The notes: generated by a model from the sequence alone, not told the origin. 64,000 nt of DNA from Oscillospiraceae bacterium (GCA_017540565.1 JAFYAU010000022.1:1-64000); one strand, 5' to 3'; shown: positions 1 through 8,244, numbered from the stretch's first letter. Made by a program: numbers and translations.

Positions 1-60
1 ATCCTGAATGTCCTCCTTTTGCTCTTCTTGCTGCAGTTGGCAGACCGCAGCTCGATTATA
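1..60 (-). promoter_or_regulatory. Possible promoter and ribosome binding site of a gene lying off the left edge
   Basis: On the minus strand a TATAAT hexamer (55-60) is followed by AGGAGG (12-17). Nine bases after that, the window ends at what would be the first two bases of an ATG. This fits a leftward gene starting right at the edge. No good -35 box is visible, so the promoter part is weak. Confidence 0.4.
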
Positions 61-107
61 TCGCAAAAGGAGTTTTTTATTCCTTCTTCTTCGCTTAAGC
101 TTTCCCG

Positions 108-130
108 AACCACTCGCCTAGCGAGTGGTT
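108..130. terminator. Perfect 10-bp hairpin with 3-base loop
   Basis: AACCACTCGC (108-117) and GCGAGTGGTT (121-130) are perfect inverted repeats around the loop CTA. On the plus strand it is followed by TTTACG. It lies between the feo operon and the next leftward gene, and probably helps insulate them. Confidence 0.45.
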
Positions 131-141
131 TTACGCTACAA

Positions 142-170
142 CGAACGCCCTGCAGAGATCCTGCAGGGCG
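142..170 (-). terminator. Terminator of the feo operon
   Basis: CGCCCTGCAG (146-155) and CTGCAGGGCG (161-170) form a perfect 10-bp stem with a 5-base loop. It starts 11 bases past the stop codon of the last feo gene. The minus-strand tail (TTCGTTGT) is only moderately U-rich; the plus-strand tail is TTTTCG, so it may act in both directions. Confidence 0.6.
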
Positions 171-180
171 TTTTCGCGTT

Positions 181-351
181 TCAGTGTTTGCAGCTGGAGC
201 AGTTCATCGGGCAGTGTCCGCAGTTGCCGCCGCAGGACGACCGGCCCTTTTTTCTGTCCCGGATCATGCCCCTGACGACGGCGGCGACGACGGCCGCAAG
301 TCCCAGGGTGATCAGTATGGTGGCGAGATTCGCCGAGATCCAGGCGAACAT
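181..351 (-). CDS. FeoB-associated cysteine-rich membrane protein
   Basis: A 56-residue protein starting at the ATG at 351, 27 bases after feoB. One transmembrane helix (about residues 6-27, rich in Ala, Val, Ile and Leu) is followed by a basic stretch (RDRKKGR) and a cysteine-rich tail carrying CGGNCGHC and CSSC-type motifs, with five cysteines in the last 19 residues. This matches the small FeoB-associated Cys-rich proteins found at the end of feo operons in Firmicutes. Their tail is thought to bind Fe2+ or an Fe-S cluster beside the FeoB channel, but the role is not established. It is the last gene of the feoA-feoA-feoB operon, before a hairpin terminator. Confidence 0.85.
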   Translation of the reverse strand: MFAWISANLATILITLGLAAVVAAVVRGMIRDRKKGRSSCGGNCGHCPMNCSSCKH

Positions 352-378
352 GAGATCAGCTCCCTTCTGTTATCTCCG

Positions 379-2883
379 TCAGGCAGGGATCTTCTCCTCC
401 AGGCGGGTGGCTTCCGAATACTTTCTGAAGAACAGCATCCAGATGATGAGCGCGAGGAATGCGACGGCGAAGATCAGGCCGATCACGCTGACGTGTCCGG
501 TGAACAGGCCGCCGAACTGGTTGATCATCAGCGCGATGACATAGGCAAATCCGCATTGATACAGGATGGCAAACCATGTCCACTTCGCGTTGTTCATCTC
601 GCGCCTGATGGCGCCGATGGCGGCAAAGCAGGGGGCGCACAGGAGGTTGAATACCAGGAAAGAGTAGCCTGTGATGCCCGTGAAGGCGGAGCCGAGCGTC
701 TGCCACACCGTGGCGTCGCCGCCGCCGTACAGGATTCCCATGGTGCCGACGATGTTCTCCTTGGCGACGAGGCCGGTGACGGAGGCCACGGCAGCCTGCC
801 AGTTGCCCCAACCGAGGGGCGTGAAGATCCAGGCGATGGCGCTGCCGATCCTGGCAAGGATGGAAAGGTCCAGTTCATCCTCGGCCAGCATGCGGAAGCC
901 GTCGGAGGTGAAGCCGAAATAGGAGGTGAACCACACCACGATGGTGGACAGCAGAATGATGGTGCCGGCCTTTTTGATGAAGGACCAGCCGCGCTCCCAC
1001 ATGGAGCGGAGCACATTGCCCAGAGTCGGCCAGTGGTAGGCAGGAAGCTCCATGACGAACGGGGCAGGCTCTCCGGCGAACATCTTCGTTTTCTTCAGCA
1101 TGATGCCGGAGATGACGATGGCAGCCATGCCGATGAAGTAGGCGGAGGTAGCTACCCACGCAGAGCCGCCGAAGATCGCGCCTGCGATCATGGCGATGAA
1201 GGGGACCTTCGCTCCGCAGGGGATGAAGGTGGTGGTCATGATCGTCATGCGGCGGTCACGCTCGTTTTCGATGGTGCGGCTGGCCATGATGCCCGGAACG
1301 CCGCAGCCCACGCCGATGAGCATGGGAATGAAGGATTTGCCGGACAAGCCGAACTTGCGGAAGATGCGGTCAAGGACAAACGCGATGCGGGCCATGTAGC
1401 CGCAGGCTTCCAGGAAGGCCAGCATCAGGAACAGGACCAGCATCTGGGGGACGAAGCCCAGAACGGCTCCGACGCCGGCCACAATGCCGTCCAGGATCAG
1501 GCCTTTGAGCCAGTCGGCGGCGCCTGCCCTGTCCAGAAGCCCTTCAACGAGGACCGGGATGCCCGGCACCCAGACGCCGTCATCGGCGGGATCGGGAGCA
1601 TCGAAGCCTTTTTCTTCAAAGAAGCCTGTGGCTTCCTTGTATGTAACGCCGACGACTCCGGCCTCTTCCATCTCCTTGTCGGACATGGAGGGAAGGGTAT
1701 CGAAATAGACGGTCAGATCGATCGGCTCGAGCGTCTCCTCGTCTTCCACGGTGATCATCTGGCTGGCCTCGGAAGAGGTGACGGCCTTCATTTCCGCCAG
1801 AGCGGCGTCTCCGTCGAAATCATCCGCTTCCGGATCGATCTCGTAGTAGGCATTGACGGCATTCAGGGCATCGCTGTATTCGCCGACCTTTTCCTCATAG
1901 GCGGCCGATCCGATGCCGAACAGATGCCAGCCGTCGCCGAAGAGTCCGTCGTTGGCCCAGTCGGTGGCCGGGGCGCCGACGGCGACCATGGCGATCCAGT
2001 AGACCAGGAACATGACTGCGGCGAAGATGGGAAGGCCGAGCCAGCGGTTCGTGACGATCTTGTCGATCTTGTCCGATCTGGTCAGCTGTCCCTTGCTCTT
2101 CCTCTTGTAGCAGGATTTGATCACGTCGGCGATATAGACGTAGCGCTCGTTGGTGATGATGCTCTCGGCATCGTCGTCGAGTTCCGCCTCAGCGGCGGTG
2201 ATGTCCTGCTCGATATGCGACAGCGTGTCCGCGGAGAGATTCAGCTGTTCCAGGACCTTGTCGTCGCGTTCGAACACCTTGACGGCGTACCAGCGCTGCT
2301 GTTCCTCCGGCATGTCGTGAACGACGGCTTCCTCGATGTGCGCGATGGCGTGCTCGACAGGACCGGAGAACCGGTGCTGGGGAACGGTCTTTCCGTTCTT
2401 CGCCGCGTCGATGGCGGCTTCGGCGGCCTCCATGACGCCGTCGCCCTTCAGAGCGGAGATCTCGACAGCCTTGCAGCTCAGCTGGCGGGACAGCTCGGCA
2501 ATGTTGATCTTGTCTCCGTTCTTCTTCACGATATCCATCATGTTGATGGCGAGAACGACGGGAATGCCCAGTTCCGTCAGCTGGGTGGTCAGATACAGGT
2601 TGCGCTCGAGGTTGGTGCCGTCGATGATGTTCAGAATGGCATCCGGCCTCTGATTGATCAGATAGTTGCGGGCGACGACCTCTTCAAGCGTGTAGGGGGA
2701 GAGGGAATAGATGCCCGGCAGGTCGGTGATGATGACTCCGTCGTGCTTTTTGAGTTTTCCCTCTTTCTTTTCAACGGTGACGCCGGGCCAGTTTCCGACG
2801 AACTGGTTGGAGCCGGTCAGCGCGTTGAACAGGGTGGTCTTGCCGCTGTTGGGGTTGCCTGCCAGGGCAATACGCAGTTCCAT
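379..2883 (-). CDS. feoB: Ferrous iron transport protein B, with a long extracellular insertion
   Basis: FeoB is the GTP-gated Fe2+ uptake permease of the cytoplasmic membrane. The N-terminal G domain has the P-loop GNPNSGKTT (about residues 9-17), switch II DLPGIYSL (54-61) and the NMMD guanine-specificity loop (114-117). A helical GDI-like region follows, then membrane helices from about residue 283, including the conserved GCGVPGIMA-type segment. At 834 residues it is longer than the usual 650-780. The excess is an acidic segment (about residues 320-440) between the first and second membrane helices, where most FeoBs have a short loop. Start ATG at 2883 follows an AGGAAG-type ribosome site. 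It is the third gene of the operon, and a separate TTAG-N6-CTAA operator lies just upstream of it. Confidence 0.96.
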   Translation of the reverse strand: MELRIALAGNPNSGKTTLFNALTGSNQFVGNWPGVTVEKKEGKLKKHDGVIITDLPGIYSLSPYTLEEVVARNYLINQRPDAILNIIDGTNLERNLYLTTQLTELGIPVVLAINMMDIVKKNGDKINIAELSRQLSCKAVEISALKGDGVMEAAEAAIDAAKNGKTVPQHRFSGPVEHAIAHIEEAVVHDMPEEQQRWYAVKVFERDDKVLEQLNLSADTLSHIEQDITAAEAELDDDAESIITNERYVYIADVIKSCYKRKSKGQLTRSDKIDKIVTNRWLGLPIFAAVMFLVYWIAMVAVGAPATDWANDGLFGDGWHLFGIGSAAYEEKVGEYSDALNAVNAYYEIDPEADDFDGDAALAEMKAVTSSEASQMITVEDEETLEPIDLTVYFDTLPSMSDKEMEEAGVVGVTYKEATGFFEEKGFDAPDPADDGVWVPGIPVLVEGLLDRAGAADWLKGLILDGIVAGVGAVLGFVPQMLVLFLMLAFLEACGYMARIAFVLDRIFRKFGLSGKSFIPMLIGVGCGVPGIMASRTIENERDRRMTIMTTTFIPCGAKVPFIAMIAGAIFGGSAWVATSAYFIGMAAIVISGIMLKKTKMFAGEPAPFVMELPAYHWPTLGNVLRSMWERGWSFIKKAGTIILLSTIVVWFTSYFGFTSDGFRMLAEDELDLSILARIGSAIAWIFTPLGWGNWQAAVASVTGLVAKENIVGTMGILYGGGDATVWQTLGSAFTGITGYSFLVFNLLCAPCFAAIGAIRREMNNAKWTWFAILYQCGFAYVIALMINQFGGLFTGHVSVIGLIFAVAFLALIIWMLFFRKYSEATRLEEKIPA

Positions 2884-2921
2884 GTGCTTTCTTCCTTTCT
2901 CTTTTCTTCAGATACAGCCAT

Positions 2922-2941
2922 AAATTAGCACAGACTAACTT
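2922..2941. promoter_or_regulatory. TTAG-N6-CTAA operator upstream of feoB
   Basis: AAATTAG (2922-2928) and CTAACTT (2935-2941) form an inverted repeat with one mismatch around six bases. The same half-sites occur twice in the feoA promoter, so this is probably a third site for the same metal-dependent regulator, perhaps controlling a weak internal promoter for feoB (TTGCCC about 35 bases upstream on the minus strand). Confidence 0.55.
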
Positions 2942-2980
2942 GTGGGCAAAAATACAGGGAGTTTTCCGCCCGAAGACGGA

Positions 2981-3202
2981 TCACTCCACTTCGATCATCT
3001 GGGCGTCGGCCTTGCGCAGGGAAAGTTCGTAGTCCCGCACGTTGATCTCGATGGGATCGCCCAGAGGGGCGACCTTGCGCACGAAGATCTCCACGCCGCG
3101 GGTAATGCCCATGTCCATGATGCGGCGCTTCACGGCACCCTCGCCGTGGAGCTTGACGACTCTGACGGTTTCTCCGATGGAAACGTCCCTCAATGTCTTC
3201 AT
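2981..3202 (-). CDS. feoA: FeoA-domain protein (second copy in operon)
   Basis: A 73-residue SH3-like FeoA protein, a small cytoplasmic partner that modulates the FeoB GTPase. The sequence carries the family pattern: an early 'SIGETVRVV' strand, 'RRIMDMGITRGVEI' in the middle and a C-terminal 'INVRDYELSLRKADAQMIEV'. The ATG at 3202 was chosen because AAGGAGG lies just upstream on the minus strand; an earlier ATG at 3253 would add 17 non-family residues. It follows the first FeoA gene by 19 bases and precedes feoB by about 100 bases. Confidence 0.93.
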   Translation of the reverse strand: MKTLRDVSIGETVRVVKLHGEGAVKRRIMDMGITRGVEIFVRKVAPLGDPIEINVRDYELSLRKADAQMIEVE

Positions 3203-3221
3203 TCCTATTCCTCCTTCCTGA

Positions 3222-3434
3222 TCAGACCATGATTCTTCTTGCCAGCTCTTCACTGATGGCGACCCGGGATTCCTTCACGCTGACGATCACATTCCCGCCC
3301 AGCGTGCTGATGACGCATACTTTGCTCCCGGCTGTGAATCCCAGGTTTTCAAGATGCTGCCTGACTTCCCGGTTTCCGCCGACATGCTTTACCGTCTGGG
3401 GGATCCCCCTGTCGGCCAAACTTAATGGCATCAT
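3222..3434 (-). CDS. feoA: FeoA-domain protein (first gene of the feo operon)
   Basis: A 70-residue FeoA-like protein, distinct in sequence from the downstream copy. It has the 'HLENLGFTAGSKVCVI' segment and the C-terminal 'VSVKESRVAISEELARRI' typical of FeoA proteins. Two different FeoA proteins ahead of FeoB is a common clostridial arrangement; they may act as non-identical partners. The start is the ATG at 3434 (a second ATG follows at once), with AAAGGAG upstream. It is the first gene after a consensus promoter with two flanking operators. Confidence 0.92.
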   Translation of the reverse strand: MMPLSLADRGIPQTVKHVGGNREVRQHLENLGFTAGSKVCVISTLGGNVIVSVKESRVAISEELARRIMV

Positions 3435-3462
3435 TCACAGGCTCCTTTGAAAACATAAATTG

Positions 3463-3480
3463 GGTTAGCGCTGTCTAACC
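3463..3480. promoter_or_regulatory. Downstream operator of the feo promoter (GGTTAG-N6-CTAACC)
   Basis: A perfect 6-bp inverted repeat, GGTTAG (3463-3468) and CTAACC (3475-3480), lies about 10-27 bases past the -10 box, where a bound repressor would block transcription. The half-site resembles the core of DtxR/IdeR boxes (GTTAGGCTAAC), which suggests an iron-sensing DtxR-family regulator. That assignment is inferred from resemblance only. Confidence 0.65.
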
Positions 3481-3488
3481 TGAACTGC

Positions 3489-3517
3489 ATTATAGTTAGT
3501 TGGCCCTAACTTGTCAA
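3489..3517 (-). promoter_or_regulatory. Consensus promoter of the feo operon with an operator in its spacer
   Basis: On the minus strand TTGACA (3512-3517), a 17-base spacer and TATAAT (3489-3494) form a perfect sigma-A promoter. The spacer holds a perfect inverted repeat, AGTTAG (3494-3499) and CTAACT (3506-3511) around six bases. A regulator there would compete directly with RNA polymerase, giving tight iron-dependent repression together with the site at 3463-3480. Confidence 0.85.
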
Positions 3518-3554
3518 CAGGCATTCCGCGTGTTTTTCATTTTTTTTCGGTATG

Positions 3555-3585
3555 AAAAACAGCCATCGGAAAGACCGATGGCTGT
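3555..3585 (-). terminator. Terminator of the PAP2 gene
   Basis: ACAGCCATCGG (3559-3569) and CCGATGGCTGT (3575-3585) form a perfect 11-bp stem with a 5-base loop. On the minus strand it is followed by TTTTC. It lies 54 bases past the stop codon of the leftward PAP2-type gene. Confidence 0.85.
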
Positions 3586-3638
3586 GAAGAGACGGCGAAG
3601 GGAAGAGCGCAGACCGGGGAAGTTTCTGCCGCCCGTAC

Positions 3639-4310
3639 TCAGGTGGTCTTCTGTTTGAAGACCAGACCGCTGTAGGCGATGACCCATCCGAACACTACGA
3701 ACGGGATGGCGGCGATCACATCGATGACGGAATGCTGCTTCAGGAGCACGGTGGACAGGCAGATGGCCAGGCACAGGATGCCCCAGAGGATGCGGGCCAG
3801 CGGTCCGGAGAAGCGCTTCGTGCGGCCGGAAGCGAACCAAAGCCCGAAAGCGCCGATGATGTGCATGGACGGGCAGACGTTGGTGCTGGGATCTGCGGCG
3901 TAGATCACGTGGCGCGTGATCCACGTAAAGATATTCTCGCGGGGAAACTCCGTCGGACGGAGATTCAGGGCCGTGGGCCAGATGATGTAGACGGCGAAGG
4001 TGACGATATAGGTGAAGATGAAATAGCGGAGCAGCTTCTTCAGCCCGGGGATGTCGAAAAAGAGGAGATACAGGCTCAGAAGACCGATAACGCCGTGCCA
4101 GAGCACGTAGGGTACGACGAAGTATTCGCAGAAGGGGATCATCCGGTCGACGCCCCATTCCAGCAGGTGGTAGGACAGCGTCATGTTCTCGAGAGTGAAA
4201 AAGCTGATCAGATACAGCGGATAAAACAGCAGAAGCCAGAGGTAGCGGTAGCTGCCGGTCTCCGGATCGCGGAGACGTTCCGCCAGCCACTGTTTGCTGA
4301 ATGGTTTCAT
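3639..4310 (-). CDS. PAP2-superfamily membrane phosphatase-like protein
   Basis: A 223-residue integral membrane protein with about six hydrophobic helices. It carries the PAP2 (type 2 phosphatidic acid phosphatase) signature in its C-terminal half: CPSMH with the central motif histidine, then KQHSVIDV, whose His and Asp fit the third motif of the family. Such enzymes remove phosphate from lipid substrates (phosphatidate, undecaprenyl pyrophosphate or inositol-phospholipids) at the membrane surface; the substrate cannot be told from sequence. The ATG at 4310 was preferred because GGAGG lies 11 bases upstream; an ATG at 4328 overlaps that site. It is a single-gene unit with its own terminator. 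Confidence 0.8.
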   Translation of the reverse strand: MKPFSKQWLAERLRDPETGSYRYLWLLLFYPLYLISFFTLENMTLSYHLLEWGVDRMIPFCEYFVVPYVLWHGVIGLLSLYLLFFDIPGLKKLLRYFIFTYIVTFAVYIIWPTALNLRPTEFPRENIFTWITRHVIYAADPSTNVCPSMHIIGAFGLWFASGRTKRFSGPLARILWGILCLAICLSTVLLKQHSVIDVIAAIPFVVFGWVIAYSGLVFKQKTT

Positions 4311-4392
4311 AGCTGATGACACCTCCATTCTTCCCGCGGGGGAGAGGATGCCGGACGGAAACAGGTCCCGTCGGAATCAGGCAAGCAAGGGG

Positions 4393-4421
4393 ATTATACC
4401 CTGTTTTTATAAAAAAGGGAA
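4393..4421 (-). promoter_or_regulatory. Possible promoter of the PAP2 gene
   Basis: A TATAAT hexamer on the minus strand (4393-4398) has a weak -35 (TTCCCT, 4416-4421) at 17 bases. It lies about 80 bases upstream of the PAP2 start codon in an otherwise empty divergent gap. Confidence 0.4.
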
Positions 4422-4522
4422 TAGGCGGATCGGCCAGAAAAAGAAAAAGATGGCACGTGGGAGAAATTTTTCCGGGCTTCAGAGGCGTTTTTGTAGATGT
4501 TTAACAATCTTTATTTCTGCGC

Positions 4523-4573
4523 TTGACTTTGACGTTCCTGGTTCTATAATAGAAACAATGTTAGTTGTCTAAC
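4523..4573 (+). promoter_or_regulatory. Promoter and palindromic operator of the ABC exporter operon
   Basis: TTGACT (4523-4528), a 16-base spacer and TATAAT (4545-4550) form a strong promoter. Ten bases later lies a perfect inverted repeat, GTTAG (4560-4564) and CTAAC (4569-4573) around TTGT. It covers the expected transcription start and early transcribed region. The operon encodes a MarR-type regulator, which is the likely ligand of this site. The half-site equals that of the feo operators, but the spacing is 4 rather than 6 bases. Confidence 0.8.
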
Positions 4574-4606
4574 GATATTGAGGAAGAAGCAAGAAGAAGG
4601 TGTCAC

Positions 4607-6334
4607 ATGATAGTCAAACTGGCAAGATATGTGGGGGAATTCAAAAAATACGCCCTCCTCACGCCGGTGTTCGTGTGCCTGGAGTGTGTGTTCGAGGTGC
4701 TGATCCCGTACCTGATGGCACACATCATCGACAGGGGCGTGGCTGTCGGAGACATCGGCTATACCGTCAGGATGGGACTGCTGCTGATCGGGCTCGCCCT
4801 CCTGTCGGTTGCGGCCGGCGTCACCGCGGCGCGGTTCAGCACGAACGCCGCCTCCGGTTTTGCCCGCAACATCCGGGCAGCCATGTTCCACAAGGTGCAG
4901 GAGTACTCTTTCGCGAACATCGACAAGTTTTCCACATCCAGCATCATCACCCGTATGACCACGGACGTGACGAACATCATGCAGGCGTTCGTCATGAGCC
5001 TCCGCATCGCCACCCGCGCGCCGCTGATGATGATCGTAGCCCTCATTTTCGCATTCTCCGTGAATGCGAAACTGGCTCTGATCTATCTCTGCGCGGTGCC
5101 GTTCCTCGGCTGTGCGATCTATCTCATTTTCCGCATCTCTTTTCCCATGTTCGAACGTGTCTTCAAGGCCTATGACGGACTGAACGAAGTGGTGCAGGAA
5201 AACCTGGCCGGCATCCGGGTGGTAAAGTCCTACGTGAAGGAGGACCACGAACGTCAGAAGTTCGGGAAGGCATCTGAACTGATCTACCGTCTCTTTGTTA
5301 AGGCGGAACGGATCATGAGCTTCAACATGCCGACGATGCAGCTGGCCATGTATGCCTGCCAGATCCTGATCTGCTGGTTCGGAGCGAAATTCATCATCTC
5401 AGGAAGCATGTCCACCGGCCAGCTCACGAGTATCATCGCCTATGCAGGCATGATCCTTGCCGGACTGATGATGCTTGGCATGGTCATGGTCGTCATCTCC
5501 ATCGCTCAGGCCTCCGGAGCGCGCGCCCTGGAACTCCTCGAGGAGGAGAGCGCCATCCGCGATCCGGAGAACCCCGTCATGGAGGTAGCGGACGGAAGCA
5601 TCGTTTTCGAGCATGTGGATTTCAGCTACTCCGGAGACGAGACGAAGAATGTTCTGACGGACGTGAATCTTTCCATAGGTTCCGGCCAGACGGTCGGCAT
5701 CCTCGGCGGGACCGGTTCTTCCAAGTCCACGCTGGTGCAGATGATCCCCAGACTGTATGACGTTGACAAGGGCCGCGTGCTGGTGGGCGGCGTGGACGTG
5801 AGGGACTATGATCTCACGGTGCTGCGCGACGCTGTTTCGATGGTCCTGCAGAAGAACGAACTGTTCTCCGGCACGGTCAGCGAGAATCTGCGCTGGGGCA
5901 ACGAGAACGCCACGGAAGAGGAACTCCGCAAGGCGTGCCGCCTTGCGCAGGCGGACGAGTTCATATCCGCCATGCCCGACGGGTATGACACCATGATCAC
6001 CCGGGGCGGGACCAACGTTTCCGGTGGACAGAAGCAGAGGCTCTGCATCGCCCGCGCGCTGGTCAAGAGACCGAAGATCCTGATCCTGGATGATTCCACC
6101 AGCGCCGTGGATACAGCTACTGAAGCGGCCATCCGCGCCGGCTTCCGGGAATACATCCCTGAGACGACGAAGCTGATCATCGCGCAGAGGATCTCCTCCG
6201 TTCAGGACTGCGACATGATCGTTGTGATCGATGAGGGCCGCATCAACGGCGTGGGTACCCACGACGAGCTGATGGCTTCCAACACCATCTACCGCGAAGT
6301 CTACTATTCCCAGCAGAAAGGGGGAGAACAGTAA
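4607..6334 (+). CDS. ABC exporter half-transporter with degenerate nucleotide site
   Basis: A 575-residue fusion of a six-helix ABC transmembrane domain (about residues 10-300) and a nucleotide-binding domain. The NBD has a Walker A variant (GGTGSSKST) and a normal signature (NVSGGQKQR). The Walker B is LILDDSTSAVD, with Asp in place of the catalytic Glu, and the H-loop His is Gln (IIAQRISS). This is the pattern of the non-catalytic subunit of heterodimeric multidrug exporters such as BmrCD or TM287/288. The ATG at 4607 is preferred: AAGAAGG lies upstream, and the earlier ATG at 4565 lies inside the operator. The gene overlaps the next one at TAATG. Substrate unknown; drug or lipid export is likely. 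Confidence 0.92.
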   Translation: MIVKLARYVGEFKKYALLTPVFVCLECVFEVLIPYLMAHIIDRGVAVGDIGYTVRMGLLLIGLALLSVAAGVTAARFSTNAASGFARNIRAAMFHKVQEYSFANIDKFSTSSIITRMTTDVTNIMQAFVMSLRIATRAPLMMIVALIFAFSVNAKLALIYLCAVPFLGCAIYLIFRISFPMFERVFKAYDGLNEVVQENLAGIRVVKSYVKEDHERQKFGKASELIYRLFVKAERIMSFNMPTMQLAMYACQILICWFGAKFIISGSMSTGQLTSIIAYAGMILAGLMMLGMVMVVISIAQASGARALELLEEESAIRDPENPVMEVADGSIVFEHVDFSYSGDETKNVLTDVNLSIGSGQTVGILGGTGSSKSTLVQMIPRLYDVDKGRVLVGGVDVRDYDLTVLRDAVSMVLQKNELFSGTVSENLRWGNENATEEELRKACRLAQADEFISAMPDGYDTMITRGGTNVSGGQKQRLCIARALVKRPKILILDDSTSAVDTATEAAIRAGFREYIPETTKLIIAQRISSVQDCDMIVVIDEGRINGVGTHDELMASNTIYREVYYSQQKGGEQ

Positions 6335-8238
6335 TGCCTCCTGTGCCAAGAGGAATGAGCGCGGCGATGCCCAAGTCCAAGAATGCCGGCAAGACGATCA
6401 AACGCATCGTCGGCTATCTGATGCAGTATAAGTTCCGCCTGCTGCTGGTGCTCCTCTGCATCATTATAAGCGCGTACGCCGCCGCGAGAAGCTCCCTTTT
6501 CCTGAAAACGCTGATCGACGACTACGTCACTCCCATGGTGGAGCACTATACAAGCGAACTTATGGCCGGCCTGATCCGCTCGATCCTGCTGCTGGCGGCC
6601 GTATTTCTCGCCGGCGTGCTCAGCACCTTCCTGTACAACCGACTGATGATCCCTGTGGGACAGGGGATCCTGAAAAAGGTGCGCGACCAGATGTTCGACA
6701 AGATGGAGCAGCTGCCCATCCGCTACTTCGACGTCAACGCGCACGGTGACATCATGAGCCGGTACACGAACGATACGGACACCATGCGCCAGATGATCGG
6801 ACAGACGATCCCGCAGCTGATGAACTCCGTGGTATCGGTCGTGGTACTGCTCGTGTCCATGATCTCCGTCAGCATCTGGCTGACCTTGGTCACGCTGGCC
6901 TTCACGGCCCTGAATCTGTTCATCTCCACGAAGGTGGGAGGCCTGAGCGGACGCTACTTCATCTCCCAGCAGTCACAGCTCGGCGATCTCAACGGCTACG
7001 TGGAGGAGATGATCAACGGGCAGAAGGTCATCAAGGTGTTCAACAGGGAACAGAAGACGATCGAGACATTCGACGAGAAGAACATCGCCCTGCGTGAATC
7101 CGCCAGAAAGGCCTTCTTCATCTCCAGCCTGGTGATGCCCGTGGTCATGAACATGGGCTATGTGCAGTATGCCGTTCTTGCCATCGTGGGCGGGGCCATG
7201 GCCATAGGCGGCCTCGGCGGCATGACCATCGGTGCCATCGTTTCCTTCCTGCAGCTCAGCAGGAACTTCAACCGGCCGATCGACATGATCGGGCAGCAGG
7301 TCAGTGCGATCGTCATGGCGCTGGCAGGCGCGGAGCGCATATTTGCCCTGATGGACGAGGAACCGGAACAGGACGGCGGTACCATCACGCTGGTCCGGGC
7401 CAAATACGACAGCAAGGGGGAGAACCTGCTCGAAACGCCGGAACTGACCGACATCTGGGCATGGAAGATCCCGCAGGAGGACGGCACCTTCGAATACCGG
7501 AGGCTGACCGGAGACATCCGCCTGAATCATGTGGACTTCGGCTACGTGCCGGACAAGCAGGTCCTGTACGACATCAATCTCTACGCCGAGCCGGGACAGA
7601 AGGTCGCCTTCGTCGGGCATACGGGCGCCGGAAAGACGACCATTACCAACCTGCTGAACCGCTTCTACGATATCCAGGGCGGCACCATCACCTATGACGG
7701 CATCGACATCTCGAATATCTGCAAGAGCGACCTGCGGCGCTCCCTCGGCATCATTCTGCAGGACGTGAACCTGTTCACCGGGACCGTCATGGAGAACATC
7801 CGCTACGGACGGCAGGACGCCACGGATGAGGAGTGCATTGCCGCTGCCAAGCTTGCCAACGCCGACAGTTTTATCCGCGTGCTGCCTGAAGGCTACCAGA
7901 CGGTCCTGGCCGGCGACGGATCCGGCCTGTCGCAGGGACAGCGCCAGCTGATTGCCATCGCCCGGGCGGCTGTGGCAGATCCGCCGGTGCTGATCATGGA
8001 CGAGGCCACCTCCAGTATCGACACCAGAACGGAATCCATCGTCCAGAAGGGCATGGACGGGCTGATGTACGGACGTACGGTCTTCGTCATTGCCCACCGG
8101 CTGTCCACCGTCCAGAATGCGGACGTGATCATGGTCATCGACGGAGGACACATCATAGAACGGGGCAATCACGAGCAGCTGATTGCGGAAAAAGGCCAGT
8201 ATTACCGCCTGTATACCGGCGCATTCGAACTGGAGTGA
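6334..8238 (+). CDS. ABC exporter half-transporter, catalytic partner
   Basis: A 634-residue ABC exporter subunit with six membrane helices and an NBD holding canonical Walker A (GHTGAGKTT), Walker B (LIMDEATSSID) and H-loop (IAHRLS). Its signature is LSQGQ instead of LSGGQ, so it supplies the weak signature that pairs with the degenerate site of the upstream subunit. There is an extra segment of about 60 residues between the membrane domain and the NBD (about residues 345-400, around TLVRAKYDSKG to DGTFEYRRLTG), commonly seen in this class. Translation is coupled: the start codon overlaps the upstream stop. The pair should form one heterodimer in the cytoplasmic membrane. Confidence 0.93.
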   Translation: MPPVPRGMSAAMPKSKNAGKTIKRIVGYLMQYKFRLLLVLLCIIISAYAAARSSLFLKTLIDDYVTPMVEHYTSELMAGLIRSILLLAAVFLAGVLSTFLYNRLMIPVGQGILKKVRDQMFDKMEQLPIRYFDVNAHGDIMSRYTNDTDTMRQMIGQTIPQLMNSVVSVVVLLVSMISVSIWLTLVTLAFTALNLFISTKVGGLSGRYFISQQSQLGDLNGYVEEMINGQKVIKVFNREQKTIETFDEKNIALRESARKAFFISSLVMPVVMNMGYVQYAVLAIVGGAMAIGGLGGMTIGAIVSFLQLSRNFNRPIDMIGQQVSAIVMALAGAERIFALMDEEPEQDGGTITLVRAKYDSKGENLLETPELTDIWAWKIPQEDGTFEYRRLTGDIRLNHVDFGYVPDKQVLYDINLYAEPGQKVAFVGHTGAGKTTITNLLNRFYDIQGGTITYDGIDISNICKSDLRRSLGIILQDVNLFTGTVMENIRYGRQDATDEECIAAAKLANADSFIRVLPEGYQTVLAGDGSGLSQGQRQLIAIARAAVADPPVLIMDEATSSIDTRTESIVQKGMDGLMYGRTVFVIAHRLSTVQNADVIMVIDGGHIIERGNHEQLIAEKGQYYRLYTGAFELE

Positions 8239-8244
8239 CGGCAT

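Noticed and set aside
19..2928. Very long open frame on the plus strand opposite feoB
   Set aside because: It mirrors feoB codon by codon in GC-rich DNA, has no ribosome site, no known domain and a low-complexity composition of His, Asp and Gly. Similar mirrors occur opposite dnaK, parC, parE and kdpD.
3514..4290. Alternative minus-strand frame overlapping the PAP2 gene
   Set aside because: It is arginine- and proline-rich with no membrane helices, runs through the terminator at 3559-3585 and conflicts with the frame that carries the PAP2 motifs.
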